Shown one piece after another: positions 50,801-60,939 of a stretch of DNA of 64,000 nt. Location: positions 1 to 64,000 of the forward strand of contig NW_025401199.1 in assembly GCF_011075055.1 (NCBI RefSeq), read 5' to 3'. Origin of the DNA: Mangifera indica (taxonomy: Eukaryota > Streptophyta > Magnoliopsida > Sapindales > Anacardiaceae). The first letter of the stretch is position 1. Each line of letters opens with the position of its first letter. The position numbers were made by a program, and so were the translations under genes. The notes below the pieces were generated by a model. The model saw nothing but the letters and a program-made list of their open reading frames with translations, made no database searches and was not told the DNA's origin.

Positions 50801-53800
50801 CTTTGGTGGTAGTCCTCTGAGCTCCCCAAACAAGGCTTCAAATTCAATCAACATCTCTGTTACTTTAAGAGGAGTTGAGTGCATCCCCTAATCTTCTATG
50901 TCGCTTGGCTATGCCATTTCCAACCAATATCTTTCCTCTCTTTCCCTTGTATCCTTCATCAACATGTTCAAAGTTGTCTCCAACACCATCACTACTAAGT
51001 CCCCCTTTAGTTCTGTCCTTCTCCCTTCCCACATGAACCTCATGGTTTGCTTTTGCCAATTGATTTTGACTTCTCCCAACTTATGTAACCAATGTACCCC
51101 TAATATAACATCTACTCCCCCCAAGCAGAAAGGAAGAAAATTTTGAGTTATAGTAAGGCCTTGCAATAATACTGTCACCCCATCGCATTTTCCCACCTTG
51201 TTATCTTACAGTCATCTCCCAATACGATGGTTAAATCGGGCCACTTTCACCTGAATTTTTAGTTCCTCCACGAGTTTCTCAAAAAGAGAGTTATGGGTCG
51301 CTCCGTTGTTAATTAGTATTACCACCTTCCTACCCATCAATTCCCCCAACATTTTCATGGTCTTTGGGGAGATTATACCCATTATGAAACTCGCATTTAA
51401 ATTCACTACCATCTCTCTTCCCTTGGCCTCTGTCTCCTCTTCAATTGCCTTAATTTCTTTGTCTAGCACTTCTCCCTCCTCACTGGAAATCATAACTCTA
51501 AGTTGGCGGAATTGGCATCGGTGTCCAAGGACAAATCTCTCATCATAACGAAAGCAAAGACCCTACTCTACCTTGGCTCTATATTCTTAGTCGGAGAGAC
51601 ACTGGGAATTGTCGTCTCGTCAAGGAAAAGTGGTCAAAGATCCTGAATTCGTGGGTGCCCTAGAAATGGGGGAGGCTATCGGTTGGTGAGAGAAAATTTT
51701 GGTTCTGTTTGACAAAGATGGGAGATTGATATTGGATTGGTGACTTAGGTCAGGTGTCCTTAGGTAGCTAGGTTATAGAAGGGTCGGGTTGGATTTGTGT
51801 TTGGTTTGGGGCCTGTGTGGGATACTTAGGTGTTGTTGGGTCGGTTGAATGCTATGTTGGTGGGTGTACTTGGGGATGGTAATTGGGCTGGTTAGTGGAG
51901 TGTAGGTATAACGGGTCGGTCCGCTGAAATTTCTTCGGTTAAGCTTGTCAGGTCAAAGCATATACCTAGCGTTTATAATTGCATTCTTCTTCTCTACCTG
52001 TTTGGCGCACTCCATCATCTCCTTCAATGAGTATGGCTACAAAAGTTTCACCTCTTCCCTAATTTCTTCCATCAAACCATTCATAAACACTGCTCCCAAA
52101 GTTTCCTCCAATAGGTCGTCCACCATTGCAAATAAAAGTTGAATCAAGAACGGTATTCCTGCAAGGAGTGTGTCTTTCGTAGCGTGAATAATTCTTCCGA
52201 TGGGGTCCTTTCACTCGGCGACGGGAAGTGTTGCAGCACCTCGCTCTTGAATTCCTCACAGCTAGCAAACGCTTGCTGTTTCTCTCTCCATTGTAACCAA
52301 TGAAGGCGTCACCCTTCATACACATGTCAACGGCCATGAGTCACTCTTGCTCTGTAAGCCTATTCACTTGGAAATAGCGTGATAGAACTCCAATTATCAA
52401 GACTTATTAGAAGAGGGGCAAAAAAGGAAATTTTACACCACTAGCTATGATAGCAACAATTGAAGATAAACATTATCAAGATAAGTCTATGAAGCATAGT
52501 GAAACTTTTCAAGAAGCTCAAGATAGAGATAATTTAAAGGAGGGAGATAATGATAACTCAAAGAGGGGAGATGAGACTCATCCAGCAGTTTATTCAACCA
52601 TAAAAAGAGGGCAGAGCAATGCAGAAGATCATCAGGAAATTACACAATAATTGGGTCGGGAAATTGGGGGCCTTTGGCCTAGGGACACTAGTTACTGAGA
52701 TGAGTAGCTCAGTGTATTATTGATTCTGATTATCTAGTTTAGGTCAAAAAGCAATTGTATTCTAGCACTGCCATATTTAATAAAGCAATTGCATTAGTGT
52801 TCAACTTTTACAATTATATCGTCGCACAAATTACATAACCTTTTCCAATTACACACTAAACTGATACACCTATATCATAACTAGTACACAGAATCCACTC
52901 CAGAATCAGCCCGGCAAGTTGCAACAGTGTATTTCCAATACAGGTTCGCATCATAGCGTTCTATCCTTGACACTCAGTCTAGGGCTTCTTCTCCACTTAA
53001 CAAAGGTAGGTTGAGATGGCGATACTGGAGGTCTTGCCAGTTACCACCTTTGGTTTCTCCCTCTACAGGTCTGTTCTGATTTGTTCGCTCTTCTATGACC
53101 ACTCTTCATTCCCTACCCCTGGTGGTGCTGAAGTTTCCCTTGCTAGTGGAGAGTATGATGGGGAGCGTTCATGATATATCGGTGTCATCCCCTTGTCCCC
53201 TCCATCTCTACCAACTATCGACTCTCTCAGGTCACGTAAATAGTCCTTGATGGTCTCCATATCTAAACCCATATTTCCCATCCGAGAGTTCATTTCCCCC
53301 ATTTGGGATTTCATTTCCTCCATCCCTCTCATGGCTAGCACATTTGCTTCTAAGGATTCAACCCGCGATTCCATCCTTGTCATGCTCTGATACCAATTTT
53401 GATACAAACGTGGCCTTCGTAGCCTCACACCTGAAATCTAGGCAATCTACCCAGCAACAGCCCACCACAGTTCAAGCAGCCGCCAAGCAATATTTAGCAA
53501 GCAATTTGTAATCAAATATGTAACTGACACTCAAATATTGTATTGAAATGACTATCAATCAAATAGAATTTGTATTGATATTGATTCCAGTAATGCAATA
53601 CAGCAATAGCAGTTTCTTATAGACTACTCTATAACATTACAGCAAAATGACTGGCAATAACTCCAACAAAAATGACTGACATCCACAACTGGAACCAACC
53701 AAAAAGGTTTCACCATTATTCAATGATTCTTCCCAGCTCCAGAGAAGCTGGTCTCTTCCCTGCCACTATCATCTTCTTCTGAATTCTTTTCTGCATTCCC

Positions 53801-54904
53801 TCTCTCCTTCTTCATGCTTATATCTCTTTTCTTCCCATCATAATTGCTTCACCAATCCTGTGTTGCCACATCATCGCTTCTGAGCATTCTTTTGGTTCCC
53901 TGCTTCTGCTGTAATCCTGCTGCTGTTCCTGCAAGTTGATCTGTTGTCCCTTCCAAGTCAACTGTTTCTTGCAGCGTGCCCTCTGTATCCTGTAATTCCC
54001 TGCCAAGTGTCATCCCTCCAGCTCTCTTCTTCCCTTTCTTGTATAAACTTTGGCCCTAACAAAAACCCTGGTAGGGTTGGGTACTTTGAAAAAACTTGGT
54101 CCTGCAGGGCAAGGATTCCTGGAATATTCTGGGGTTGGGTTCATGTTGCAGAATTCATGCCTCTGGAACAAGGGCTGGGGCCAGAGAACGTGAGAACCTA
54201 CAAAGATCAGTCTCTAGCTATCCCTCAGAAAAATGCATATAAATGTATTATGTACTTAATCCTACCTAATCTTGAAGTGCATCAATTCTAAACACTGGTT
54301 GCCTCTTACTACATATTTTTTACCTCTCATTCTTGCTTACTGATGATTCTCTGAACTATAACTTCTCATACACCTTGACCAGTCCAACTTTTTCTGCTTT
54401 TTTGCCTTCAACTACGAAAAAAGTTCAAAAAAGTAATTTGATGCAGATTTTCATCCCTTTTGTTCAGGGTTTGTTTTCTTTTATCAATATAGAATCGAAT
54501 CTATTATTGGTTTTCTTTCTTCAACTATCTTCTTAACTTAATATTAAATTCAATTATTTTTCCTATAAATTAACGGTTGTTGACTCTGAATTTTTCTTTT
54601 TTATTCTTGATTCCTTTTAGTTCTATTAGTTCTCACAATTTGATGGATATGAAACTGATGAGTTATGGGGGGAGGGTTGTGTTTACTTCCCTTGCCCCCA
54701 GCCCCACTCCCGGAAATTTGAAGTTGGAGCAGAGATGGTGGAGGTTGTGTTATTTCGAGGCCGGGGTGGAAACGAACATCCTGGCCCGAGACCCTAAAAT
54801 GGAAATTGTATTGAGTTTTATACTGATCATCTTGTTCATTAATATATATATTTTTAATGATGCTAATTTGTTGTAATCTTCTTCTGCAGGATGGACAGGA
54901 ATAA
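44863..54904 (+). CDS. Mic10-like MICOS subunit (DUF543), 3 exons with a 9.1-kb intron
   Basis: Exons 44863-45001, 45612-45754 and 54890-54904 join in frame with GT-AG introns into 98 aa. Mic10 is a hairpin protein of the inner mitochondrial membrane that oligomerises and bends cristae junctions. It opens MGEETSKDIVPPKYDVNAKW. The first helix lies around residues 31-46 (CVYSSLAGAFTGLLFF). A charged loop R47-SPLTRW links it to the second helix with the glycine zipper G59-A-G61-V-G63-I-G65. The acidic/neutral tail ends APQ-DGQE. All family hallmarks are intact. Exon 3 codes only for DGQE plus stop and lies beyond an intron filled with transposons. If exon 3 is skipped, the reading runs past CAG at 45754 into the intron and ends after a few dozen extra codons. 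Resemblance to Arabidopsis At1g22520 is from memory. Confidence 0.9.
45846..46328 (+). mobile_element. AT-rich MITE in Mic10 intron 2
   Basis: Starts GGGGCCGTTTGATTTTAGG and ends CCCAAACCAAACCCCCCC, giving imperfect GGGG...TTTG terminal inversion. It aligns in reverse orientation with 24306-24711 and shares GTAATNTGATTACCAC and CACCTTAAGTATTAAAA with the 449-bp duplicates at 6095-6992. No coding sequence. A target duplication is not evident. Confidence 0.65.
47281..48112 (-). mobile_element. 3' LTR of antisense chromovirus, truncated and interrupted
   Basis: Matches the 5' LTR (53757-54061) over ATCATCTTCTTCTGAATTCT, GCCACATCATCGCTTCTGA and TGTATAAACTTTG. A hAT MITE splits it at 47521-48015. 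Beyond 47281 the match stops, so about 350 bp of LTR is missing at its far end and the outer target duplication is lost. Confidence 0.75.
47513..48023. mobile_element. hAT MITE nested in the chromovirus LTR
   Basis: Body 47521-48015 (495 bp). It has terminal TAGGGCTGAA at the left and, in reverse complement, TAGGGCTAGA at the right. Flanking octamers CTTGCAAC (47513-47520) and CTTGCAGC (48016-48023) differ at one base. The inside is rich in GAGC/CGAGCCTG and CCCAAA phrases, common in plant hAT MITEs. The + strand ORF 47898-48110 and - strand ORF 47961-47743 are translations of the repeats, not genes. Confidence 0.85.
48113..48312 (-). pseudogene. Chromodomain of the antisense chromovirus
   Basis: Reads TVLEYKYSPQEDLELLIQWQ...CSWELYENIKRLFPQLHLGGKV. 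It has the chromodomain's aromatic positions (Y, W, and WE) with the FP..HL..KV tail typical of Gypsy chromoviruses. It lies at the polyprotein's C-terminus just before the LTR. The frame runs on into the LTR without its expected stop. Confidence 0.8.
48313..49640 (-). pseudogene. Chromovirus integrase region
   Basis: ORF 49631-48948 has the zinc-binding HHCC region (FHSTSYGRHSGFYRT... then CDVCQCMK) and the catalytic-core start WEDLLMDFILGLPK with its first Asp. The next Asp zone reads FPQMIVTNRDHVF where SDRD is usual. Downstream of 48948 stops break the frame until the chromodomain. Integrates cDNA when intact; here inactive. Confidence 0.8.
49641..50061 (-). pseudogene. Chromovirus RNase H region
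   Basis: Reads GYYRKFVRRYGKIVEPLT at the RT/RNase H joint (~50055-50000). After a frame change it reads FIVETNTSRVGIGAILMQ near 49940-49885, with ETN where ETD is usual. Frameshifts and stops are present. Confidence 0.75.
50062..50884 (-). pseudogene. Chromovirus reverse transcriptase, catalytic site damaged
   Basis: Pieces from three overlapping frames: LPPKRIQDHAITLKNGAHPP (50800s), NLVKKKDSGWRFCADYHALN (~50630), and MPFGPFSALATFQNLMN then VFFNDILIYNKEF (~50320). The catalytic D-D pair reads N-D, so the first aspartate is lost. Frameshifts separate the pieces. It lies between retropepsin and RNase H, as expected. Confidence 0.85.
50885..51493 (-). pseudogene. Chromovirus retropepsin region
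   Basis: ORF 51493-51212 reads GRKVVILINNGATHNSLFEK, with N where the catalytic Asp of D-S-G belongs. ORF 51196-50909 reads GVDVILGVHWLHKLGEVKINW, the C-terminal part. One frameshift lies between. Protease inactive. Confidence 0.8.
51494..53383 (-). pseudogene. Chromovirus gag, split by a solo LTR
   Basis: Starts right after the primer-binding site with MTRMESRVESLEANVLAMRG (53383-53300), a coiled-coil-like start. NWQDLQYRHLNLPLLSGEEA and RIERYD follow near 53010-52960. It is then interrupted at 52380-52953 by a solo LTR and resumes YFQVNRLTEQE...DMCMKGDAF (52375-52300), with FMNGLMEEIREEVKLL near 52080-52040. About 51520-51940 is decayed and I could not read the zinc knuckle. Frame changes and stops present. 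Confidence 0.75.
52375..52958. mobile_element. Solo LTR nested in chromovirus gag, with 5-bp target duplication
   Basis: Body 52380-52953 (574 bp), starting TGATAGAACTCC and ending GGTTCGCATCA. It is flanked by TAGCG at 52375-52379 and 52954-52958. TG...CA ends plus a 5-bp target repeat are the marks of an LTR. It interrupts gag exactly between RIERYD and YFQVN, so the reading frame resumes cleanly on each side. No internal domains remain. A polyadenylation-like AATAAA lies near 52780. The + strand ORF 52447-52650 is open and hydrophilic but has no recognised homology. Confidence 0.85.
53384..53395 (-). other. Retrotransposon primer-binding site (tRNA-Met type)
   Basis: Minus strand reads TGGTATCAGAGC, the primer-binding site matching the 3' end of initiator tRNA-Met. 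It follows the 5' LTR end directly. The gag ATG (53383) begins right behind it. Confidence 0.9.
53396..54061 (-). mobile_element. 5' LTR of antisense chromovirus
   Basis: On the minus strand starts TGTTAGGGCCAAAGTTTATA at 54061 and runs to the primer-binding site near 53396, about 660 bp. Its first 300 bp match the truncated 3' LTR at 47281-48112. Confidence 0.8.
54062..54889. other. End of Mic10 intron 2, unassigned
   Basis: Two GC-richer patches (54062-54200 with GGGTTGGG/CTGGGG runs; 54665-54800 with CCCCCAGCCCC) may be a small non-autonomous element, but no ends or target repeats were found. No coding evidence in ORFs at 54333-54536 or 54577-54876. Confidence 0.35.
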
Positions 54905-55200
54905 ATGATGTTTTGAAGTTGACCTTGTGTTGATTGCTTGTGGGAATCGCAGTTTTTCTTCAGTTGAGAGTGCTGTTGGTTTTTTCCTATGACAATCGTT
55001 GAATATGTAGTGCAAGCATTGTTCTTTATAAAACTGGTGAATCTGATGTACTGCCAGACTTCTTTACCAATTTCAAGTTGTAATTTTATTGCTGGAGTAA
55101 AATTAATACCCTGAGAAAAAAGAGAATGATAACTGCGTTAGGTTCAAGCCTTGAATTTCAACATTGTATTTTTACATCCCATTTTTGTTTGTTGGATTGA
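54905..55200 (+). other. Mic10 3' UTR
   Basis: Follows the TAA at 54902-54904. It is non-repetitive, T-rich, with TTGTAATTTTATTGC near 55075-55090 as a possible poly-A signal region. The end cannot be fixed. Confidence 0.4.
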
Positions 55201-57400
55201 AAGTCTTAGCATGATCTTTTATAGAGATTTGAAATTTTAATTTCATGTAGTGCGGTGTCAGTTAGAGTTGTCCACGGTCGGATTGTGCCTTATTTGGTGT
55301 TTGTCTATCGGGCTTGTGAGTCATGTCGGGTTAAGGCCCATCAAACTGTGAGTTACGTCGGCCTATTGAATTAGCAAGGTTTTAGAGCACAATCTACAAC
55401 CACTTCGGTTGTGTCTTTATGGGTCTTTGTTGCAAGTTAGTTTGTATACTTTTCAGGTTGGTCAGTCATATTTCATCATTTTTAATTTTAAAAAAAAATT
55501 AAATTACTAATTTTATTATCTTTTTAACGTAAACAAAGGCAATACCTTTGGAATTTTATTTATCAGCCCCACATTTATGGCAGAAAAAACTAATAGAGAA
55601 ATTAAAAAATTCTACATTAAAAGCTCGTATCATACAAATATATATGTCGGTCACTATTATACCTTTTTAGTTATTATTCATATTTAAATTTTTGAAATTT
55701 TTAAATCTATTTTTGGTGACTCAATTTTGTAGTTTGGAATATGTTGTTATCCAATCATTCAAGTGCATAATGTTTTCAATCATGTTTAGGTATAAATTTG
55801 ATATTCTATCAGACATTTACAAGTTTCTTTCAAGTTGGGTGATTTGTTGCAGATAACCTTTTTCTCCTCATAAGTATGTCGGAAATGCTCTTTTGATGGT
55901 GGGAAAACACAAGTGTGTTAGAGCTCTCTCTAGGGTAAGAATTGGGAAAGGTGGAGATAAGGGTGACTTGAAAATGGGATGAAAATATTCTTGATTTGCC
56001 AATAACAAGTCAGATATAAATTGTGTTTCTATAATGGTATGTATAGGCATGAATGCCTAATATGTATGGCCATACATCATTTTAAAATATTCGACGTGAC
56101 ATATTATTCATTTGTTAACGTGACACATGATATACGTGTGTATACTTTGTATGCATGGTTGTACATCATCTTAAAAATTCAATACTTTATTTATTTAACT
56201 CTAAATTATAGTTGCATTCAAACAATAACAAAAACACATGATAAAGCACTAAAATATCTTTGAGATATACTTTTGGGTATTACAATATGGGTCGTGTCTT
56301 TTGTTGCAACACCAACCTAACCCAACATTGGTGATCATTTTTACTAATGGTAACTTGTCTTATTTAAAGTCTTAAATTCTTATTTATATGGTGAAGTAGA
56401 GGCTCTTGCCATTTCTAAAACACATATAGGTGAAGTCACAACACAGAACACCGACCAACTTCAACATTTAATACTTGTTTTGCAAGATAGGAAAGCTTAT
56501 GTTGATATCTATTAGTCGAATTTAGAGATTCTACCTTCTCTTTCAAGTCACACAAATACAATTATAGACATTTTGACTCTTTAAAAAGAAAAAAAAAACC
56601 TACAAGCTTATATAATATGATACAATACAAATTCGAATTTTTTAACATTACTAGGTATAGGATTATACTGCTTCAACTATTAATGAACAACATTTTATCA
56701 CTTTCTTTTTTCCAATCAAAGAAATCAAATTTGTTTTTTTTATATTGAAAGGATTGAATTTTTTGTTTTTTTATCAAAATGATCAAATTTGTATTCTTGA
56801 TGAAAATTATTGTAATAGTGACGATGAGGATAGGAGTTTGTAAGTTAGATTTGTTAAGAACATATTGAAGAAAGCTTCTAGAAGAGCTAGAAAGGTTGTA
56901 CGCTTTTGCTCTTTCAATCTCAACCAAGTTGGTGAGAAACATTCATTTGAATAATTGTTTGATTGTTTGATTCGGTTGTGGCTTTGTTTTATTGTAATGA
57001 ATTATGATTGTTGAAATTTAGGTGGGTTTTGTGGTTTTTGTTTTTTTGGGTATGTTTTATAGTTTTTCGGAAATAAATTTTGGAGAAGAGTATAATTTTA
57101 AAGTTTTTGTGAGTTATATATATTTATGTTAACACACAAATTGTTCGTATCAATATATAAAATGTTTTTGTTAGCATTATTGACAAAAAAAAGTCTCACA
57201 TCAATTCTATTTAATACTGTTAAAATCAAGTTAATAATATAATATTTTTAATAAGAAATAATAAAAGTTTGACTAATTAAATAGCAGAATTTAAAAAGTT
57301 CAATACTTTAAATAAAAAAAATAAAAAAGTTTAGCCTTTCAAAGAGTAAAGACGTGGATAATTCAGTACCCCCACCTGTTTTTATCTTATTAGGAAATGC
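55201..57400. other. Intergenic, no gene recognised
   Basis: 55260-55400 has GTCGGATTGTGCC and GTCGGGTTAAGGCCC phrases of the kind seen near hAT ends, without a partner. The rest is AT-rich. ORFs at 55868-56050, 56021-56263 and 56673-56942 show no family features. Confidence 0.45.
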
Positions 57401-57754
57401 ATCTTATAATCAATCTCTTGAAGCTTCAACACTTACCATATTAAAACTAGAATAGTTTAACAGCATAGAGTACTGCAATTCATTGGAGTCCGGATTTCAC
57501 CCTGCTCCCAAGTTGCGATAAGAAATTCACAGACTCAAATACCCATTTCACGCATTGGAGTTATTTTGGTCCTATCTAGACTAATCTTAAACAATACTAA
57601 TAATTCTTTCCCTAAACAGATGCTGTAAATAGTATAATCATAAGATTAATAATATACTTAATAATGGTAATGATAAACTACACGTACCAATATCTTCTTT
57701 AGCTTTACCAGTAAAACGAATATACATGAAGATTGTACTAAATATAGAAAGCAT

Positions 57755-60460
57755 TCACTTGTCTACAACCAGACCATCATGCAGCCAATTTCTCATCATT
57801 GTAAAAGCCTGTTCTGCATCTGCATCTTCTTCCGGGGAAAGAGGACGATGAGCAAACCCATGGCCTCTTCCCTTAAAAATCACCACCCTGGACCCCCTGC
57901 CAATGCTCTTCTCAATATCCTTCAAAATATTAACTGGACAAAGAGGATCATTATCCCCTGAGATGAGCAAGACAGGTACATTGACATTAGATGCCAGAGA
58001 TTGATCCATCCTTGTACCATAAAAGGAGATCCCAGTGCCAAAATAAGAACCCTGATCCCGCGATAGAACCTCTATGAGTCGGCCACCTCCAAAACAAAAC
58101 CCAATTATACCAAGCTTCTTTGAAATTCCAGCCGCCATAAACTCATCAACCAACCATTTCGTTGAGGTGGCAATGTCTTTTGCAATCCTCTGGGCATCTT
58201 GTCTTGCTATCCACTGTTCAAGCATGGCCTTAGGCCGGTCCTTTGACCATGGATCCCCACGAAATAAGTCTGGAACAAGAATACTGCATAATTGTTCAAC
58301 AAACAGATGGTAAGCATAGACTAAGAAATTTTTGAGAAGGGAGAATAATAATGAGTGGAATATAAATTGACACTAATATAAACAAACTGATGTTAATGAA
58401 AAGGGAGAACTCAAAACATGTATGCATGTTGATCAACAACAAATAGAGCTTTCAACATAGGCTTATTGTTGTTACATGGCTGAAAGATGTGAAAGTGGAT
58501 ATACATAAAATATTTCAAGGTTAAGCACCATACTTGTATCCATTGCAAGCAACACGATATGCAAAGTCTCTGGTGGAAGAATCCTCAAAACCAAAAATAT
58601 CAGAAAGCAAAAGGACACCAGTTCCATTGTTATTTTTCACTGCCTTGAAGAGATAAGCTTGAATGCAGTCATGACCTTCCCCAATGGACAGCTCCACTCC
58701 ACTAACTAACTCACATGCTTCGTCATTTCTGTCATCTTCCACTTCCACTGCACTACAAGATACTTTGGCCATTGTAGTTCTTGTATGCCATCTTGAAAAA
58801 TTTATATTGCATTGCCTCTGAAAAAAAACTGAAGCTTCACAATCAGCAGCTATATGTTATTCAAATAACAAATTAAGAAATAACCCCACCATCAATAACT
58901 TGTCATATAAAGTTCACTGTGATGAAAGATGATTGCTTTATATATGTATAACTTGTTTCAACCATCAATCTAAGAAAGTATTATACAAGTGATCAGAGTA
59001 AACGAGTCAAACTAACCAACACTGTTTATACATGAGGGAACCTAGCAATAATATAAGGGTCTATATCCTGGTCTTTATCATTTATTTACAGAAAATTATA
59101 TTGAATAAGAAAATTTCCTTTATATTCTTTTTGAAGAATATTGTTTTCAATAATAGACATTTAAAAATAATTTAAAGCACGATGTGGTAATACTCTCATA
59201 TTTGCATGCATTTGCACTGCAATGACGTAAACAACAGGGAAACAATTGATGTTACAGGTCAAATTGCATTGATTTTATGTGTAAAATGTGGTTGTGATAA
59301 TTGAGTGATAGAGGATTCTCATTTAGACCATAATTTCCTTTACTCATATAAACTGCAGGACATTCAAATTCATTTCTTTCACTACAATTTGGGAAAAAAA
59401 ATTTCCCTCATCCCTCCCAGCATAATCGTGACAGAAAGCAAAAACTAAAACAGCATTGCAACATTCTGGCCACAGTCAAGATACTTTATTATATGTGCAT
59501 CCCAATTGATTTGAATACTCAAGTTTTATTTCCAAGGTTAAAGTCACAGGTTCGAATGAAAAGGGACATGCATAAATTTACAACATCTTGGTAGTGAGCA
59601 GAGCTGTTATATCACCAGCATTATCACAAAGGTCAACAACATCAACTAAAAATATATCAGAGCTAGTTAAAATACCATCTTCACTAGTAGTGACCAAGAT
59701 AAACTGTACTTGAATTTCAACCATAGAGCACACACAAATAAAAACTTTCTCTAAGCAAATACAAAAATATGCCTCTAATTTTAGATCACCATTTCTTTTA
59801 TTGAAAGTTTCAATGCTAAAGCTAAGCATCTACAAAATATACACATCTTATGCATAGAGAAAAGGTGCATATTAAAAAAAACCACATACTTGCTATGATT
59901 ATTCAAATAAAAGCCATGTTTTCTATAAACATCATCAGCTGCACATACGGATATTTCCTTTCTCTTTTATGTTTAGAATTAGAATAAATACATTGATGGT
60001 TTTAAATCTGTAAATCTATTTGCATTAACTTACTGTTACCATAGATTCCATGATCTAAATAACAATTCACAAGGTAGCCATCTGTGATAATGTGAATAAA
60101 AGGATGAGAATTATCCTGAGTCTTCCAGATTTTCCAGTTATTAGGAATTCATTAGAAGTAAATTAGTCTTCAGTTTTCCCAATATGCAAAAAGACTTAAC
60201 CACAAAGAGCAACTAGCACATAGAACATATATAATCGAAAGAGTAACTAAATAATAATTGAAATCCCATTTTGAGAGCCAAAGCAGAAAAAAGCTCAAAA
60301 CTTGTAAAGTAAAAACATCAAGGACAATTAATATAAAAAGAAAGAAACATACAATTTGAGGAGGCGTGGAAATGGAAGTAGAGAAGTGAAGGCGGCGGTG
60401 AAATGGAGCTGTGACAAATGATGGTGATACCGGAAACAAGGGGGTTGAGGCCAGTCCCAT
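57755..60460 (-). CDS. Dienelactone hydrolase-like alpha/beta hydrolase, plastid-type, 3 exons
   Basis: Minus-strand exons 60460-60353, 58817-58534 and 58283-57755 join in frame (GT-AG) into 306 aa. The product belongs to the dienelactone hydrolase family of alpha/beta hydrolases, which open lactone rings; the plant substrate is unknown. The N-terminus MGLASTPLFPVSPSFVTAPF and on through about residue 50 is rich in Ser/Thr/Arg and poor in acid, like a chloroplast transit peptide. The hydrolase domain starts near residue 75. The nucleophile elbow GFCFGG puts Cys194 at the catalytic site. SGDNDPLCP supplies Asp241 or Asp243, and GRGHGFAHR supplies His272, so the Cys-Asp-His triad is intact. Another landmark is GYNILVPDLFRGDPW spanning the exon 2/3 joint. 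A second in-frame ATG at residue 52 would give a form without the transit peptide. Resemblance to At1g35420 is from memory. Confidence 0.92.
58818..60352 (-). other. Intron 1 of the dienelactone hydrolase gene (1.5 kb)
   Basis: Donor GTATGT at 60352 and acceptor TTTTTTTTCAG before 58817. It separates a 36-codon transit-peptide exon from the rest. I see no transposon or further exon in it; the ORF 59829-59578 shows no domain. Confidence 0.75.
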
Positions 60461-60939
60461 AACTCTGTGTGTCTATGTGGCTTGCAGATTCACACCAGAT
60501 ATTTCTGTGATATACTACAGTTGTTTATTAGCAACCTTTAGATTGGAATTTTTTCAAGACAAGCCAACGGTCATCAAATAATTTCTAGGAGAGATATTTT
60601 TTTGGGAAATTAGACTAAATACCCATTTTACCCTCAGTTAAGCAAAAATTCATATTTTTCATTTCCTAAGTAAAAATATCTTTTTTTTTTTTTTTTTATT
60701 TTTAAGAAAAAATATCCAAAATTTTTTATAAAATATTAAAACCACCCTTCACCACTTCAATATAAACCCTTACTTTCACTTTCATTTTTATTTAATATTT
60801 AATATTACGGATTCGTTCAAAAGAAAAAATTATTATTTTTTAATTCAAATCGAAACAAATCAATTCGTGAGAAAAAAATATTTTTACGAATCTTAACTCA
60901 AAACTTAATTTTATTTGTTAAATCAAGTTTGTATGTTAT
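60461..60939. other. Dienelactone hydrolase 5' flank
   Basis: AT-rich DNA containing the promoter by position; T-runs at 60675-60700. No clear TATA box was chosen. Confidence 0.4.

Larger units (their letters stand above)
45755..54889 (+). other. Mic10 intron 2, transposon-filled, 9.1 kb
   Basis: Donor CAG|GTTGGT at 45755 and acceptor TTCTGCAG ending at 54889. It contains in order a MITE (45846-46328), unassigned AT-rich DNA (46330-47280), an antisense chromovirus (47281-54061) with two nested insertions, and unassigned GC-richer DNA (54062-54889). Such length is exceptional for a gene whose exons total 297 bp. Confidence 0.85.

Noticed and set aside
52447..52650. 67-codon + strand ORF as an independent gene
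   Set aside because: It lies inside a solo LTR, has no recognised homology and no splice or promoter context. Kept only as an oddity.
54577..54876. 99-codon ORF as an alternative Mic10 end
   Set aside because: It overlaps the intron just before the exon 3 acceptor and shows no Mic10 similarity; the DGQE exon fits the frame.
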